Source: an uncultured Lachnospiraceae bacterium (GTDB taxonomy: Bacteria; Bacillota; Clostridia; Lachnospirales; Lachnospiraceae). From it: a stretch of 36,079 nt of DNA. Below, in pieces: positions 8,868-18,012 of this stretch (its first letter is position 1; each line of letters begins with the position of its first letter). The DNA is taken from NCBI GenBank assembly GCA_947174495.1, contig CAMWJC010000029.1, positions 1 through 36,079 on the forward strand, read 5' to 3'. Under the pieces are notes generated by a model. The model had not been told where the DNA came from and did no database searches. It saw only the letters and a program-made list of their open reading frames with translations. The position numbers and the translations under genes are program-made.

Positions 8868-9254
8868 ATGGAAAAAACGTATGAACAGAACACCTATACA
8901 TTACAGGAGGATGAAAATCTGGGAACTGTAAAAATTGCAGATGATGTTGTGGCAATGATTGCAGGTCTTGCGGCAACAGAAGTGGAAGGCGTATCTGCTA
9001 TGGCAGGGAATATCAGTAATGAGCTTCTCAGCAAGATGGGTGTTAAGAATCTGGCAAAGGGAGTTAAGGTTGAGGTATTAGGCAAAAAAGTAAGGACCGA
9101 ACTGGCGCTGATCATTGAATATGGATACAACATTCCTGTTGTTTCACAAAAAGTACAGGGAAAAGTGAAAACAACAATAGAAACCATGACCGGACTTGAG
9201 GTATCGGATGTGGATGTACGAATTGCCGGTGTCAATATGGGCAAGGATAAATAG
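8868..9254 (+). CDS. Asp23/Gls24 family protein (YqhY-like)
   Basis: A 128-residue Asp23/Gls24 (DUF322) protein. The features are the acidic GTVKIADDVVAMIAGLAATEVEGV segment split by the family's AGLAA motif, the glycine-containing middle with KGVKVEV, and the end VSDVDVRIAGVNM. In Bacillus the paralogue yqhY also precedes nusB and has been linked to control of acetyl-CoA carboxylase; other members act in envelope stress. It is cytoplasmic with no membrane segment. The stop lies 14 bases from the nusB start. The family call is firm; the function is not. Confidence 0.92.
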   Translation: MEKTYEQNTYTLQEDENLGTVKIADDVVAMIAGLAATEVEGVSAMAGNISNELLSKMGVKNLAKGVKVEVLGKKVRTELALIIEYGYNIPVVSQKVQGKVKTTIETMTGLEVSDVDVRIAGVNMGKDK

Positions 9255-9268
9255 TACAGGTGGTATTC

Positions 9269-9667
9269 ATGAGCAGAAGACAACTACGGGAGCAGATTTT
9301 CAAACTTCTTTTTCGGGTGGAGTTTATTTCAAAAGATGAATTGGAGCAGCAGGAGGCTTTTTTCTTTGCCGATGAGGAAAACCATGCCGGTGAAGAGGAG
9401 AACGCTGAGATCGGCGAAAAATTCGGAAAGATCGTGGAACGATTGGATGAGATCGACACGGAATTAAATCAAAAGGCGAAAGGTTGGTCTACGGATCGGA
9501 TGGGCAAAGTGGATCTGACGATTTTGCGGCTTGCGGTCTATGAGATACAGCATGATGATGAAGTACCTACCGGTGTGGCGATCAATGAAGCGGTAGAGTT
9601 GGCAAAAAAGTTTGGACAGGATTCTTCGCCGGCGTTTATTAACGGCATTCTGGCCAAATTTGCATAG
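9269..9667 (+). CDS. nusB: Transcription antitermination factor NusB
   Basis: NusB binds boxA RNA together with NusE (ribosomal protein S10) and suppresses early termination, chiefly in rRNA operons. The 132-residue product begins MSRRQLREQIFKLLF and contains DLTILRLAVYEI and VPTGVAINEAVELAKKFG, ending FINGILAKFA, all hallmark NusB segments. A Glu/Asp-rich insert (about residues 25-55) is common in clostridial forms. I use ATG 9269, six bases after AGGTGG; a GTG at 9260 lies inside that site. xseA starts 11 bases later. Confidence 0.96.
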   Translation: MSRRQLREQIFKLLFRVEFISKDELEQQEAFFFADEENHAGEEENAEIGEKFGKIVERLDEIDTELNQKAKGWSTDRMGKVDLTILRLAVYEIQHDDEVPTGVAINEAVELAKKFGQDSSPAFINGILAKFA

Positions 9668-9678
9668 GCAGGTAAGAT

Positions 9679-10899
9679 ATGCAGAATGTTTATACAGTTG
9701 GGCAGGTTAATGCATATATTAAGAATATGTTCGAGCAGGATTTTTTGCTGCAGGAGCTATCTGTAAAAGGAGAGGTTAGTAACTGTAAGTATCATTCCTC
9801 CGGACATATTTATTTTACGTTAAAGGATGGTAAGGGGACCATTGCCTGTGTCATGTTTGCTGGAAATCGTGCCGGACTTTCTTTTCGGCTGTCAGAAGGA
9901 ATGCAGGTCATTGTCCGGGGAGCAGTTAATGTATATGAGCGTGATGGCAAATATCAGCTATATGCCAAAACCATTAAACCGGATGGAGAAGGTGCCCTTT
10001 ATGAACAGTTTGAACGGCTGAAAAGAAAGCTGGAAGAACAGGGAATGTTCGATGCCGGGTACAAAAAGCCTATTCCAGGCTATATCAGGACGCTCGGGGT
10101 TGTGACAGCGCCTACCGGAGCAGCAGTTCGCGACATTATCAATATTACTTCCAGAAGAAATCCGTATGTTCAGATTTTACTATATCCGGCAGTTGTACAG
10201 GGAGATGGTGCAGTTCCAAGTATTGTCCGCGGAATCAAAATGCTGGAAGAAAAACAGGTAGATGTGATGATCGTGGGGCGGGGCGGCGGTTCCATAGAGG
10301 ATCTTTGGGCGTTTAATGAGGAAGCGGTGGCACAGGCTGTTTTTGACTGTAGTGTACCGATTATCTCGGCAGTAGGACATGAAACGGACACCACAATCAT
10401 CGATTTTGTATCAGATCTTCGAGCACCTACTCCGTCAGCGGCAGCGGAACTTGCCGTTTATGATGTACTACAGGCGTTCGCAAGGCTGGAGACTGTAAAG
10501 GCGTCGTTTCTTCGGCAGATGCAGGGGCGGCTTCGGATGGAGAAAGACTCGCTGAAAGTACTGGAGGCAAAGCTGAAAATGAACAGTCCTATGGGCAGGA
10601 TACGGGAAAGACGGAGCATGCTCATGAGTTTTGAAGACAAACTGACAGCGGCGATGAAAAACAAAGTTACACATAGCAGACACAGGCTTGCTGTTTATAT
10701 AGAACGATTGAAGGGACTATCGCCTTTAGATAAGTTAAATCAGGGGTATTCCTATGTTGCTGATGCACAAGGAAGGACACTTACCGATATTGATAGAATA
10801 GCAATCGGAGAGATGATACGGGTCTATGTTAAAAATGGCATGATGGAAGCGTCCGTTATCAGAAAACAGTCAGTGGACAGAGAAACGGAGGATGTATGA
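9679..10899 (+). CDS. xseA: Exodeoxyribonuclease VII large subunit
   Basis: XseA is the catalytic subunit of exonuclease VII, which degrades single-stranded DNA to oligonucleotides and works with XseB. The 406-residue protein has an N-terminal OB-fold (residues 1 to about 100, starting YTVGQVNAYIK) and the catalytic domain with VGRGGGSIEDLWAFNEE, VGHETD and DLRAPTPSAAAE, followed by a coiled-coil tail. It is some 40 residues shorter than the Bacillus and E. coli enzymes, mostly in the coiled region. The stop TGA overlaps the xseB start. Confidence 0.97.
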   Translation: MQNVYTVGQVNAYIKNMFEQDFLLQELSVKGEVSNCKYHSSGHIYFTLKDGKGTIACVMFAGNRAGLSFRLSEGMQVIVRGAVNVYERDGKYQLYAKTIKPDGEGALYEQFERLKRKLEEQGMFDAGYKKPIPGYIRTLGVVTAPTGAAVRDIINITSRRNPYVQILLYPAVVQGDGAVPSIVRGIKMLEEKQVDVMIVGRGGGSIEDLWAFNEEAVAQAVFDCSVPIISAVGHETDTTIIDFVSDLRAPTPSAAAELAVYDVLQAFARLETVKASFLRQMQGRLRMEKDSLKVLEAKLKMNSPMGRIRERRSMLMSFEDKLTAAMKNKVTHSRHRLAVYIERLKGLSPLDKLNQGYSYVADAQGRTLTDIDRIAIGEMIRVYVKNGMMEASVIRKQSVDRETEDV

Positions 10900-11111
10900 T
10901 GCAGGAAGAAGATAAACTGAATCTGGAAGAGGCGTTTTCAAAGTTGGAAGAGACAGTATCCGCTTTGGAACAGGAGGATATTTCTCTGGAGAAGTCATTT
11001 CAGATTTACAAAGAAGGAATGGAACTTCTAAAGAAATGCAATCAGGCAATTGACAAAGTAGAAAAACAGGTTCTGGTTCTGAATGAGGATGGAGAAACCC
11101 ATGAATTTTAA
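10899..11111 (+). CDS. xseB: Exodeoxyribonuclease VII small subunit
   Basis: A 70-residue protein with the XseB pattern LNLEEAFSKLEETVSALEQEDISLEKSFQIYKEG split over two helices; it binds the XseA tail to form active exonuclease VII. Two ATG codons stand in tandem at 10896 and 10899; the second has better spacing (seven bases) from GGAGG at 10887-10891. Its end overlaps the start of ispA by 11 bases, so the two are probably translationally coupled. Confidence 0.95.
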   Translation: MQEEDKLNLEEAFSKLEETVSALEQEDISLEKSFQIYKEGMELLKKCNQAIDKVEKQVLVLNEDGETHEF

Positions 11112-12000
11112 AGAAACACTGGAGATCAAAACAAACAGAGCGGAAGCAGTGCTGAAAAAGTATATGCCGAGGGAAAGCGGCTATCAGGAGCAGGTACTTG
11201 AGGCGATGAATTACAGTGTGCTTGCCGGAGGAAAGCGGTTACGACCTATATTAATGGAGGAGAGCTTCCTTCTCTTTGGAGGTCAGGGAGAGTTGATAGA
11301 GCCTTTTATGGCAGCGCTGGAGATGATTCATAATTATTCCTTGGTTCATGATGACCTTCCGGCTATGGATAATGACGAATACCGCCGTGGCCGTGAAACT
11401 ACGTGGAAGGTCTATGGCGATGGTATGGCGGTGCTTGCGGGGGATGGCCTATTAAATCTTGCTTTTGAAACGGCGGCTGGCGCTTTTGATCTGGCAAGGA
11501 CAGATAAGGAGTTTATCAGGGCAGCATGTGCAATACGTGTACTTGGCAGAAAATCTGGTATTTATGGTATGATTGGTGGACAGGCTGCCGATATTATGGC
11601 GGAATCGGGAGCAGAAGTAACGGAAGATATGCTTCTTTTTATCCATGAGAATAAAACAGCGGCTTTGATTCAGGCAGCGTTGATGATCGGTGCCATACTT
11701 GCAGGAGCAGACGCTTCCGATGTGGAAAAGATCGAACATGTAGCATACAATATAGGTATCGCTTTTCAAATACAGGATGATATTTTGGACGTCACCAGTA
11801 CAACAGAAGTTTTAGGAAAGCCGGTGGGAAGTGATGAGAGAAATCAAAAGCTTACTTATGTGACTCTTCATGGATTAGAAAAGTCACGGGAAGAAGTACA
11901 GAGATTATCAACAGAAGCATTGGAGATTTTGGATTCCTTTACAAGAAGGAATGAGTTTTTGAAGGAGTTAGTAAAATCCTTGGTAACCAGAGAAAAATAA
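11101..12000 (+). CDS. ispA: Polyprenyl (farnesyl) diphosphate synthase
   Basis: This trans-prenyltransferase joins isopentenyl diphosphate to an allylic primer to make farnesyl (possibly geranylgeranyl) diphosphate, the precursor of undecaprenyl lipid carrier and quinone side chains. The 299-residue product shows the first aspartate-rich motif in SLVHDDLPAMDNDEYRRG (about residues 80-97) and the second in FQIQDDILDVT (about 223-233), plus GGKRLRP near residue 43. I use ATG 11101, seven bases after GGAG; an upstream ATG at 11083 lies inside xseB. The position between xseB and dxs is the usual one. Chain length cannot be fixed from motifs alone. Confidence 0.94.
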   Translation: MNFKETLEIKTNRAEAVLKKYMPRESGYQEQVLEAMNYSVLAGGKRLRPILMEESFLLFGGQGELIEPFMAALEMIHNYSLVHDDLPAMDNDEYRRGRETTWKVYGDGMAVLAGDGLLNLAFETAAGAFDLARTDKEFIRAACAIRVLGRKSGIYGMIGGQAADIMAESGAEVTEDMLLFIHENKTAALIQAALMIGAILAGADASDVEKIEHVAYNIGIAFQIQDDILDVTSTTEVLGKPVGSDERNQKLTYVTLHGLEKSREEVQRLSTEALEILDSFTRRNEFLKELVKSLVTREK

Positions 12001-12042
12001 CCGGACTATTAACAATAAAACGGAAGAAAAGAAGGTTTTAAA

Positions 12043-13905
12043 ATGTTGCTTGATAAGATAAAAAAGGTTGGAGATATTAAAGAGTTAAATCCCGCGGAAT
12101 ATCAGGATCTTGCACGGGAAATAAGAGAATTCCTGATTGAGAAGATTTCAAGGACAGGGGGACATTTAGGTTCTAATTTGGGAGCTGTGGAGCTTACCAT
12201 GGCGCTTCATTTATTTCTCGATCTTCCCAAGGACAAGCTGATCTGGGATGTGGGACATCAGTCTTACACACACAAGCTTTTGACAGGCAGAAGAGAGGGA
12301 TTTGAAAATCTTCGCAAGTTTGGCGGTATGAGTGGTTTCCCCAAAAGAAAGGAAAGTGATTGTGATTGTTTTGATACCGGACACAGTTCTACTTCCATAT
12401 CGGCAGGGCTCGGACTTGTAAAGGCAAGGGATATTAAGGGAGAGACTAATACTGTTGTTTCAGTGATCGGAGACGGATCTCTTACAGGCGGAATGGCATA
12501 TGAAGCATTAAATAATGCGGCTAAACTGGAGACAAATTATATTATTGTGCTGAATGACAATAATATGTCTATCTCTGAAAATGTGGGTGGTGTATCGAAA
12601 TATCTTAATAATGTGCGAACTGCAAATGCTTATCTGGATATCAAGGAAGGGGTTTATAATACCCTGAAAGATATTCCAAAAGGTGAAAAGGTAGTGGAGA
12701 GCATCCGGAAAGCCAAGAGCAGTTTCAAGCATCTGGTGGTTCCGGGAATGTTCTTTGAAGATATCGGTGTGACTTATCTAGGACCCGTGGATGGACATAA
12801 CATCACAGAGATACTCCGTGTTCTTCAGGAAGCCAAAAGAATCCGAAAGGCAGTCATTGTTCATGTCATAACGGAAAAGGGAAGAGGTTACGGACCAGCA
12901 GAGCGGCATCCGGCAAGATTCCATGGGGCGGAACCATTTGATATTGAGACAGGGCTTCCAACCAAGCCGAGAACAACGGCAAATTACACGGATATTTTCT
13001 CTACAGTTATGACGAAGCTGGGAGCAAGGGATGAGCGAGTGATTGCAATCACGGCGGCAATGCCCGACGGAACCGGTTTGAAGCGTTTCAGAAACATATA
13101 TCCGGAACGGTTTTTTGATGTGGGAATTGCAGAGGAGCATGCGGTGACCTTTGCGGCCGGACTTGCAGCGGGAGGTTTAAGACCGGTAGTTGCCATTTAT
13201 TCATCTTTTTTGCAAAGGGCATATGACCAGATACTTCACGATGTCTGTATTCAAAATCTACCGGTTATATTTGCGATTGACCGGGCTGGGCTAGTGGGAA
13301 GTGACGGGGAGACACATCAGGGAATTTTTGATTTGTCTTATCTGTCATCCATACCAGGCATGCATATTATGGCCCCCAAGAATAAGTGGGAGCTCTCCGA
13401 TATGATGAAATTTGCTCTTGCAAATGAAGTGCCCATAGCCATCCGTTATCCCAGAGGAGAAGCTTATTCTGGGCTTCGGGAATACAGGGCGCCTATTGAG
13501 ATGGGAATGGCGGAAATTATTTATGGGGAAGACGAGATCTGTCTTCTTGCAGTGGGAAGCATGGTCAAGAAAGCAGAGATAGTCAGAGAAAAATTAAAGG
13601 AAGAAGGCTTTCGATGCAGTATTATCAATGCAAGGTTTGTAAAACCCATTGATGAGCAGGCAATCTGTTATGCAGCGCAGGGACATAATCTTTTGGTAAC
13701 CATGGAAGAGAACGTTGCCAGCGGCGGTTATGGCGAGAAGGTCAGGGATGTGCTGGATCGGTTCGGAATGCAGACAAGGCTTCTTAGGATTGCTATACCG
13801 GATGAATATGTAGAACATGGAAATGTGGAAATGCTTGAAAAGGAAATAGGTATTGATGCGCAGACCATTATCACCCGGATCAAAAAGGAAATGGAAGGCC
13901 TATAA
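12043..13905 (+). CDS. dxs: 1-deoxy-D-xylulose-5-phosphate synthase
   Basis: Dxs condenses pyruvate and glyceraldehyde 3-phosphate to DXP, the first step of the methylerythritol phosphate route to isoprenoids and a source for thiamine and pyridoxal synthesis. The 620-residue protein has HLGSNLGAVELT near the N-terminus, the thiamine diphosphate motif GDGSLTGGMAYEALN with NDNNMSI, the transketolase pyrimidine domain (EEHAVTFAAGLA; FLQRAYDQ), and a C-terminal transketolase domain. It pairs in pathway with ispA just upstream. The stop shares one base with the tlyA start. Confidence 0.97.
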   Translation: MLLDKIKKVGDIKELNPAEYQDLAREIREFLIEKISRTGGHLGSNLGAVELTMALHLFLDLPKDKLIWDVGHQSYTHKLLTGRREGFENLRKFGGMSGFPKRKESDCDCFDTGHSSTSISAGLGLVKARDIKGETNTVVSVIGDGSLTGGMAYEALNNAAKLETNYIIVLNDNNMSISENVGGVSKYLNNVRTANAYLDIKEGVYNTLKDIPKGEKVVESIRKAKSSFKHLVVPGMFFEDIGVTYLGPVDGHNITEILRVLQEAKRIRKAVIVHVITEKGRGYGPAERHPARFHGAEPFDIETGLPTKPRTTANYTDIFSTVMTKLGARDERVIAITAAMPDGTGLKRFRNIYPERFFDVGIAEEHAVTFAAGLAAGGLRPVVAIYSSFLQRAYDQILHDVCIQNLPVIFAIDRAGLVGSDGETHQGIFDLSYLSSIPGMHIMAPKNKWELSDMMKFALANEVPIAIRYPRGEAYSGLREYRAPIEMGMAEIIYGEDEICLLAVGSMVKKAEIVREKLKEEGFRCSIINARFVKPIDEQAICYAAQGHNLLVTMEENVASGGYGEKVRDVLDRFGMQTRLLRIAIPDEYVEHGNVEMLEKEIGIDAQTIITRIKKEMEGL

Positions 13906-14795
13906 TGAAAGAGCGATTGGATATTCTGCTTGTCCGAGAAGGTTATGCAGCTTCTAGAGAAAAGGCCAAGACGATCATCATGTCGGGCAATGTGTTTGTG
14001 GATGGGCAGAGGGAGGACAAAGCTGGAAGCGTTTTTGATCCCGATAAGGTTAAAATTACCGTAAAGGGAAAAGCTTTAAAATATGTTAGCCGTGGCGGAT
14101 TGAAGCTAGAAAAGGCGATGAATGAGTTCTCATTAAATCTGGATGGGAAAATCTGTATGGATATCGGAGCATCCACCGGAGGATTTACGGACTGTATGCT
14201 TCAAAACGGAGCACGTAAAGTATATGCAGTGGATGTTGGTCATGGACAACTGGATTGGAAACTGCGAAATGATGAGCGTGTTGTGTGTATGGAAAAGACA
14301 AATTTTAGATATATGACACCCGAAGATATAGCAGATCAGCCAGATTTTGCATCTGTTGATGTTTCTTTTATTTCTCTTACAAAGATCTTGCTCCCAGCAC
14401 GGGCACTACTTATGCCGGATGGGGAGATGGTTTGTTTGATCAAGCCGCAGTTTGAGGCGGGAAGAGAAAAAGTAGGAAAAAAGGGTGTAGTCAGAGAACC
14501 GTCCGTTCATGATGAGGTGGTCAGGAAGATTGTAGATTTTGCGGATTACCTGGGATTTTCGGTTCTTCATTTGGATTATTCACCGATAAAGGGACCAGAA
14601 GGAAATATTGAATACTTGCTGCATATCAGAAAAGATGTAGGCAGAGCAGGGAAGACCGAAGATGTGACAGAAGCTTTCGCCCAGGATGAACTCTGTAGGA
14701 TTATGGAGAGCAAAGAGCGTTATTCCGCTCAAGAGGCGGTAAGCAGTCTGATTATACAAACGATAAAGAAGGCGCATGAAAGTCTTGACAGCTAA
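13905..14795 (+). CDS. tlyA: TlyA-family rRNA 2'-O-methyltransferase
   Basis: The 296-residue product has an S4 RNA-binding domain (residues 1 to about 65, beginning ERLDILLVREGYAASREKAK) and an FtsJ-like Rossmann methyltransferase domain with MDIGASTGGFTDC, YAVDVGHGQLDWKL, a DFASVDVSFISL strand and a CLIKPQFEAGRE strand. TlyA proteins 2'-O-methylate cytidines in rRNA; some are also named haemolysins, probably indirectly. It begins on the last base of dxs and stands before nadK, the order seen in Bacillus and many clostridia. Confidence 0.95.
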   Translation: MKERLDILLVREGYAASREKAKTIIMSGNVFVDGQREDKAGSVFDPDKVKITVKGKALKYVSRGGLKLEKAMNEFSLNLDGKICMDIGASTGGFTDCMLQNGARKVYAVDVGHGQLDWKLRNDERVVCMEKTNFRYMTPEDIADQPDFASVDVSFISLTKILLPARALLMPDGEMVCLIKPQFEAGREKVGKKGVVREPSVHDEVVRKIVDFADYLGFSVLHLDYSPIKGPEGNIEYLLHIRKDVGRAGKTEDVTEAFAQDELCRIMESKERYSAQEAVSSLIIQTIKKAHESLDS

Positions 14796-14812
14796 GAAGA
14801 ACGGAGTGTGTG

Positions 14813-15667
14813 ATGGATCATTTTTATGTGATAACCAATCCGGCCAAGGATGCAGATCTAAAGGTCACATATTTTATTAGAGATTATCTGATAAAGCAGG
14901 GAAAAACCTGTGTGATTGATACCGGGGGGGACAACAAAAAGCAGGAGGGATATACGGACCAGTCCAGAGTAGATGCAAAAACGGAATGTGTCATTGTACT
15001 GGGCGGAGACGGAACCTTACTGCAGGCAGCGGCAGACCTGGTGAATATGGACATTCCTTTTTTGGGAATCAACCTGGGTACTCTTGGCTTTTTGGCAGAG
15101 GTTAATGTATCAGAAACAGAAGCAGCATTGAACCGACTGATTCAAAATGATTATGAGATTGAGGAGCGGATGATGCTTTGCGGGACAGGACCGATAGGAA
15201 CATCCCATCAGGAAGAAGTAAGAGCGCTGAACGATATTGTTATTACCCGAAAGGGATCTTTACAGATTATTAATTTTAATATTTATGTTAATGGGCAGTT
15301 TTTGCACCGATATCATGCAGACGGAGTAATCGTGGCAACGCCCACAGGCTCTACCGGGTACAGCCTTTCAGCAGGAGGTCCCATTGTAGAACCTAGGGCA
15401 AATCTGATTTTAGTTTCTCCGATCTGCCCGCATTCCATGCAGAGCAGAAGTATTGTTCTCTCATCGGAAGATACGGTGATGATAGAGCTTGAGGCTGGAC
15501 GTGACGAAAACCGCCGGGAGGTTGAAGCGATTTTTGACGGAAGCCATAAAATACCACTTCAGGCGGGGGACCGGGTGGAAATCAGAAAATCCCGTAAGAC
15601 TACAGGGATCATTAAACTCAGCCAGATGAGTTTTTTGGAAGCCCTTCACAAAAAAATGAGTGATTAG
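14813..15667 (+). CDS. nadK: NAD kinase
   Basis: NadK phosphorylates NAD to NADP in the cytoplasm. The 284-residue product has the kinase signature LGGDGTLLQAA, NLGTLGFLAEV, the RALNDIVI segment and ATPTGSTGYSLSAGGP, all diagnostic. I choose ATG 14813 over the adjacent GTG at 14810 because GGAG at 14803-14806 is six bases away. argR starts nine bases after the stop. Confidence 0.96.
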   Translation: MDHFYVITNPAKDADLKVTYFIRDYLIKQGKTCVIDTGGDNKKQEGYTDQSRVDAKTECVIVLGGDGTLLQAAADLVNMDIPFLGINLGTLGFLAEVNVSETEAALNRLIQNDYEIEERMMLCGTGPIGTSHQEEVRALNDIVITRKGSLQIINFNIYVNGQFLHRYHADGVIVATPTGSTGYSLSAGGPIVEPRANLILVSPICPHSMQSRSIVLSSEDTVMIELEAGRDENRREVEAIFDGSHKIPLQAGDRVEIRKSRKTTGIIKLSQMSFLEALHKKMSD

Positions 15668-15676
15668 GAAATAACT

Positions 15677-16129
15677 ATGAAAAAGAGCAGACATCAGAAA
15701 ATCAAAGAACTGGTAGAACAATATCAGATCGAAACGCAGGAAGAACTGGCAGACAAGCTGACTGCTGCCGGATACGCAGTGACACAAGCTACGGTTTCAA
15801 GAGACATCAGAGAGTTAAAGCTGTCCAAGATTCCATTGGGGGACGGTCATCAGAGATACACCATATTGGAGCACAATGATCAGTATTTGGGCGATAAATA
15901 TATTCGTGTGCTCAAGGACGGATTTGTGTCTATGGATATGGCACAGAATATTCTGGTGATAAAGACGGTATCCGGTATGGCAATGGCAGTAGCGGCTGCC
16001 GTGGATGCAATGAGATTTAAGGAGATTGTAGGTTCTATTGCAGGAGATGATACCATCATGATGGCAGTGAGAACGGTAGAGGATACACAGATAGTGATGG
16101 AGAAACTTCGTAAGGCCATTGGGGAATAA
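15677..16129 (+). CDS. argR: Arginine repressor ArgR
   Basis: ArgR is an arginine-sensing transcription factor that represses arginine synthesis and can activate catabolism. The 150-residue protein has an N-terminal winged helix (residues 1 to about 70, with QATVSRDIRELKL as recognition region) and a C-terminal hexamerisation and arginine-binding domain with EIVGSIAGDDTIMMAV near residue 120. Location between nadK and recN is conserved in Firmicutes. I see no clear pair of ARG boxes just upstream. Confidence 0.96.
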   Translation: MKKSRHQKIKELVEQYQIETQEELADKLTAAGYAVTQATVSRDIRELKLSKIPLGDGHQRYTILEHNDQYLGDKYIRVLKDGFVSMDMAQNILVIKTVSGMAMAVAAAVDAMRFKEIVGSIAGDDTIMMAVRTVEDTQIVMEKLRKAIGE

Positions 16130-16173
16130 ACGGCACAAGCGGGAAGAATGTACGGAAAGGGGCATAAGGATCT

Positions 16174-17856
16174 ATGCTTGAAAGTTTACATGTAAAGAAT
16201 CTGGCACTGATTGATGAACAGGAAGTGACTTTTGGCAAAGGGATGAATATTCTCACCGGGGAGACCGGCGCAGGAAAATCCGTTATCATTGGTTCCATCA
16301 ATCTGGCGCTAGGTGCAAAGGCCGATAAGGATTATATCCGAACCGGGGCGGATTATGCGCTGATTGAACTGATCTTTTCTTTAAATGAGCAGCAGTGCAG
16401 GCAGGTCAGAGAAATGGAGCTGCCTCTTGAAGAGGGAAACATGCTCATTTTGCAGCGAAAGATCATGGCAGGAAAGAGCATCTGTCGGATATGCGGTGAA
16501 AGCGTTACAGCATCTCAGTTAAAGAAACTTGCCCCTTGTCTTTTGGATCTATATGGGCAGCATGAGCATCAGTCACTTTTAAAACCATCATCCTACCGGA
16601 AGATGTTGGATGCTTATGTGGGAGAAGAAGCGGAGAGCATTCGCCGCAAATTAAAGGATATGATCGGTGCTTATAAAAGCATGGAAGAAGAACTTAAGAA
16701 GCATAATCTGGATGAGAAGGAGCGTGAAAGCAAAGCACGTCTTTTGGAATTTGAGGTTCAGGAGATTGAAGCGGCAGCGCTTACGCCTTCTGAGGATGAG
16801 CAGGTCGAAAAGAAATACCGCAAAATGGTGAATTCCAAAAAAATGAAAGAAGTAATCGGCCTGGTGTATGGGCTTACCGGATATGAGGAAGAGAACAGTG
16901 TCGGAGCAGCCACCGGGTATGCACTTCGTGAACTTAAGACTTTAAAAGGAGTGGATGATGAAATAGAGCCTCTCATTGCTCAGCTCACGGATATTGATAA
17001 TCTTCTGAATGATTTTAACCGTTCCATGGCAGACTATCAGGATAGCCTTGAATTTGACGGAGAGGAATTTACGGCGTTGGAAGACCGCCTGAATGTGATT
17101 AACCATCTGAAGAGCAAATATGGGAATTCGGTGGAGGCAGTCTTGTCTGCAGTGGAGGAAAAGAGCAAAGAATTAGAAAGACTAAATCATTTTGAAGAAT
17201 ATACAAACCAGCTTAAAAATAAGGTGGAATGCTGTAAAAAAGAAATTCTTTCTTTATGTAAAGAATTATCAGGGCTCCGCCAAAAAGCGGCAGATCCGCT
17301 TTCAATGCAGTTAAAGGAGGCAATGTCGGATCTGAATTTTGTAGATGTAAAATTTAACATTTCCGTTACAGCCGCAGAGGATAACTTTACTCAAGACGGA
17401 TATGATCAGGTGGAATTTCTGATTTCTACTAATCCTGGCGAGGCTGTTCGCCCTTTGTGGCAGATAGCCAGTGGCGGGGAGCTTTCCCGCATTATGCTTG
17501 CATTTAAGACAGTGTTTGCCGACCGTGATGAGACGGATACACTTATTTTTGATGAGATTGATACCGGGATCAGCGGAAAGACAGCATGGAAGGTGGCCGA
17601 AAAATTAGGAAGACTTTCGTGTAATCATCAGATTATCTGCATCACTCACTTAGCGCAGATCGCTTCCATGGCGGATTGCCATTTCCTTATTGAAAAGGGA
17701 ATCAGTAATGAACGAACCGTTACCGGAATTAGGGAGCTTTCCGAAACAGACAGTCTGAATGAGCTTGCAAGACTTCTTGGAAGCGGCGAAATGACAAAAG
17801 CAGTATTGGAGAACGCAAAAGAAATGAGAGAAAATGCCAGAACGGTGAAGAGATAA
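16174..17856 (+). CDS. recN: DNA repair protein RecN
   Basis: RecN is an SMC-like ATPase that acts early at double-strand breaks. The 560-residue product has an N-terminal ATPase half (GETGAGKSVIIGSI near residue 30; LYGQHEHQ), a long central coiled coil (about 150-370), and a C-terminal half with the ABC signature ASGGELSRIMLA and the Walker B strand DTLIFDEIDTGISG. The start ATG 16174 opens MLESLHVKNLALID, the normal RecN beginning. It is probably the last gene of the run starting at 8868, since terminator-like hairpins follow. Confidence 0.97.
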   Translation: MLESLHVKNLALIDEQEVTFGKGMNILTGETGAGKSVIIGSINLALGAKADKDYIRTGADYALIELIFSLNEQQCRQVREMELPLEEGNMLILQRKIMAGKSICRICGESVTASQLKKLAPCLLDLYGQHEHQSLLKPSSYRKMLDAYVGEEAESIRRKLKDMIGAYKSMEEELKKHNLDEKERESKARLLEFEVQEIEAAALTPSEDEQVEKKYRKMVNSKKMKEVIGLVYGLTGYEEENSVGAATGYALRELKTLKGVDDEIEPLIAQLTDIDNLLNDFNRSMADYQDSLEFDGEEFTALEDRLNVINHLKSKYGNSVEAVLSAVEEKSKELERLNHFEEYTNQLKNKVECCKKEILSLCKELSGLRQKAADPLSMQLKEAMSDLNFVDVKFNISVTAAEDNFTQDGYDQVEFLISTNPGEAVRPLWQIASGGELSRIMLAFKTVFADRDETDTLIFDEIDTGISGKTAWKVAEKLGRLSCNHQIICITHLAQIASMADCHFLIEKGISNERTVTGIRELSETDSLNELARLLGSGEMTKAVLENAKEMRENARTVKR

Positions 17857-17873
17857 ATGTTTCCAATACTTTG

Positions 17874-17896
17874 ATTTGTTTTACAAACAAATTTTT
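17874..17896 (+). terminator. A/T-rich inverted repeat after recN
   Basis: ATTTGTTT (17874-17881) pairs with AAACAAAT (17885-17892) around a three-base loop, followed by a T-run to 17896. All but two pairs are A-T, so on its own it would be weak. Confidence 0.4.
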
Positions 17897-17927
17897 AGAA
17901 TGATTCTTTCATATTTTCACATACTAA

Positions 17928-17959
17928 GGGAGATGTACACAAGTGTATGTCTCTTTTTT
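17928..17959 (+). terminator. Intrinsic terminator between recN and spoIVB
   Basis: GAGATGTACAC (17930-17940) pairs with GTGTATGTCTC (17943-17953), with two G-U pairs, and six T residues follow (17954-17959). It separates the recN run from spoIVB, which is expected to have its own forespore promoter; I could not find a convincing sigma-G match. Confidence 0.7.
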
Positions 17960-18012
17960 ATTTGTTTCATGAGAATGTGTGCAAATAAAGTAGTAAAAAG
18001 GATGTGAATTTT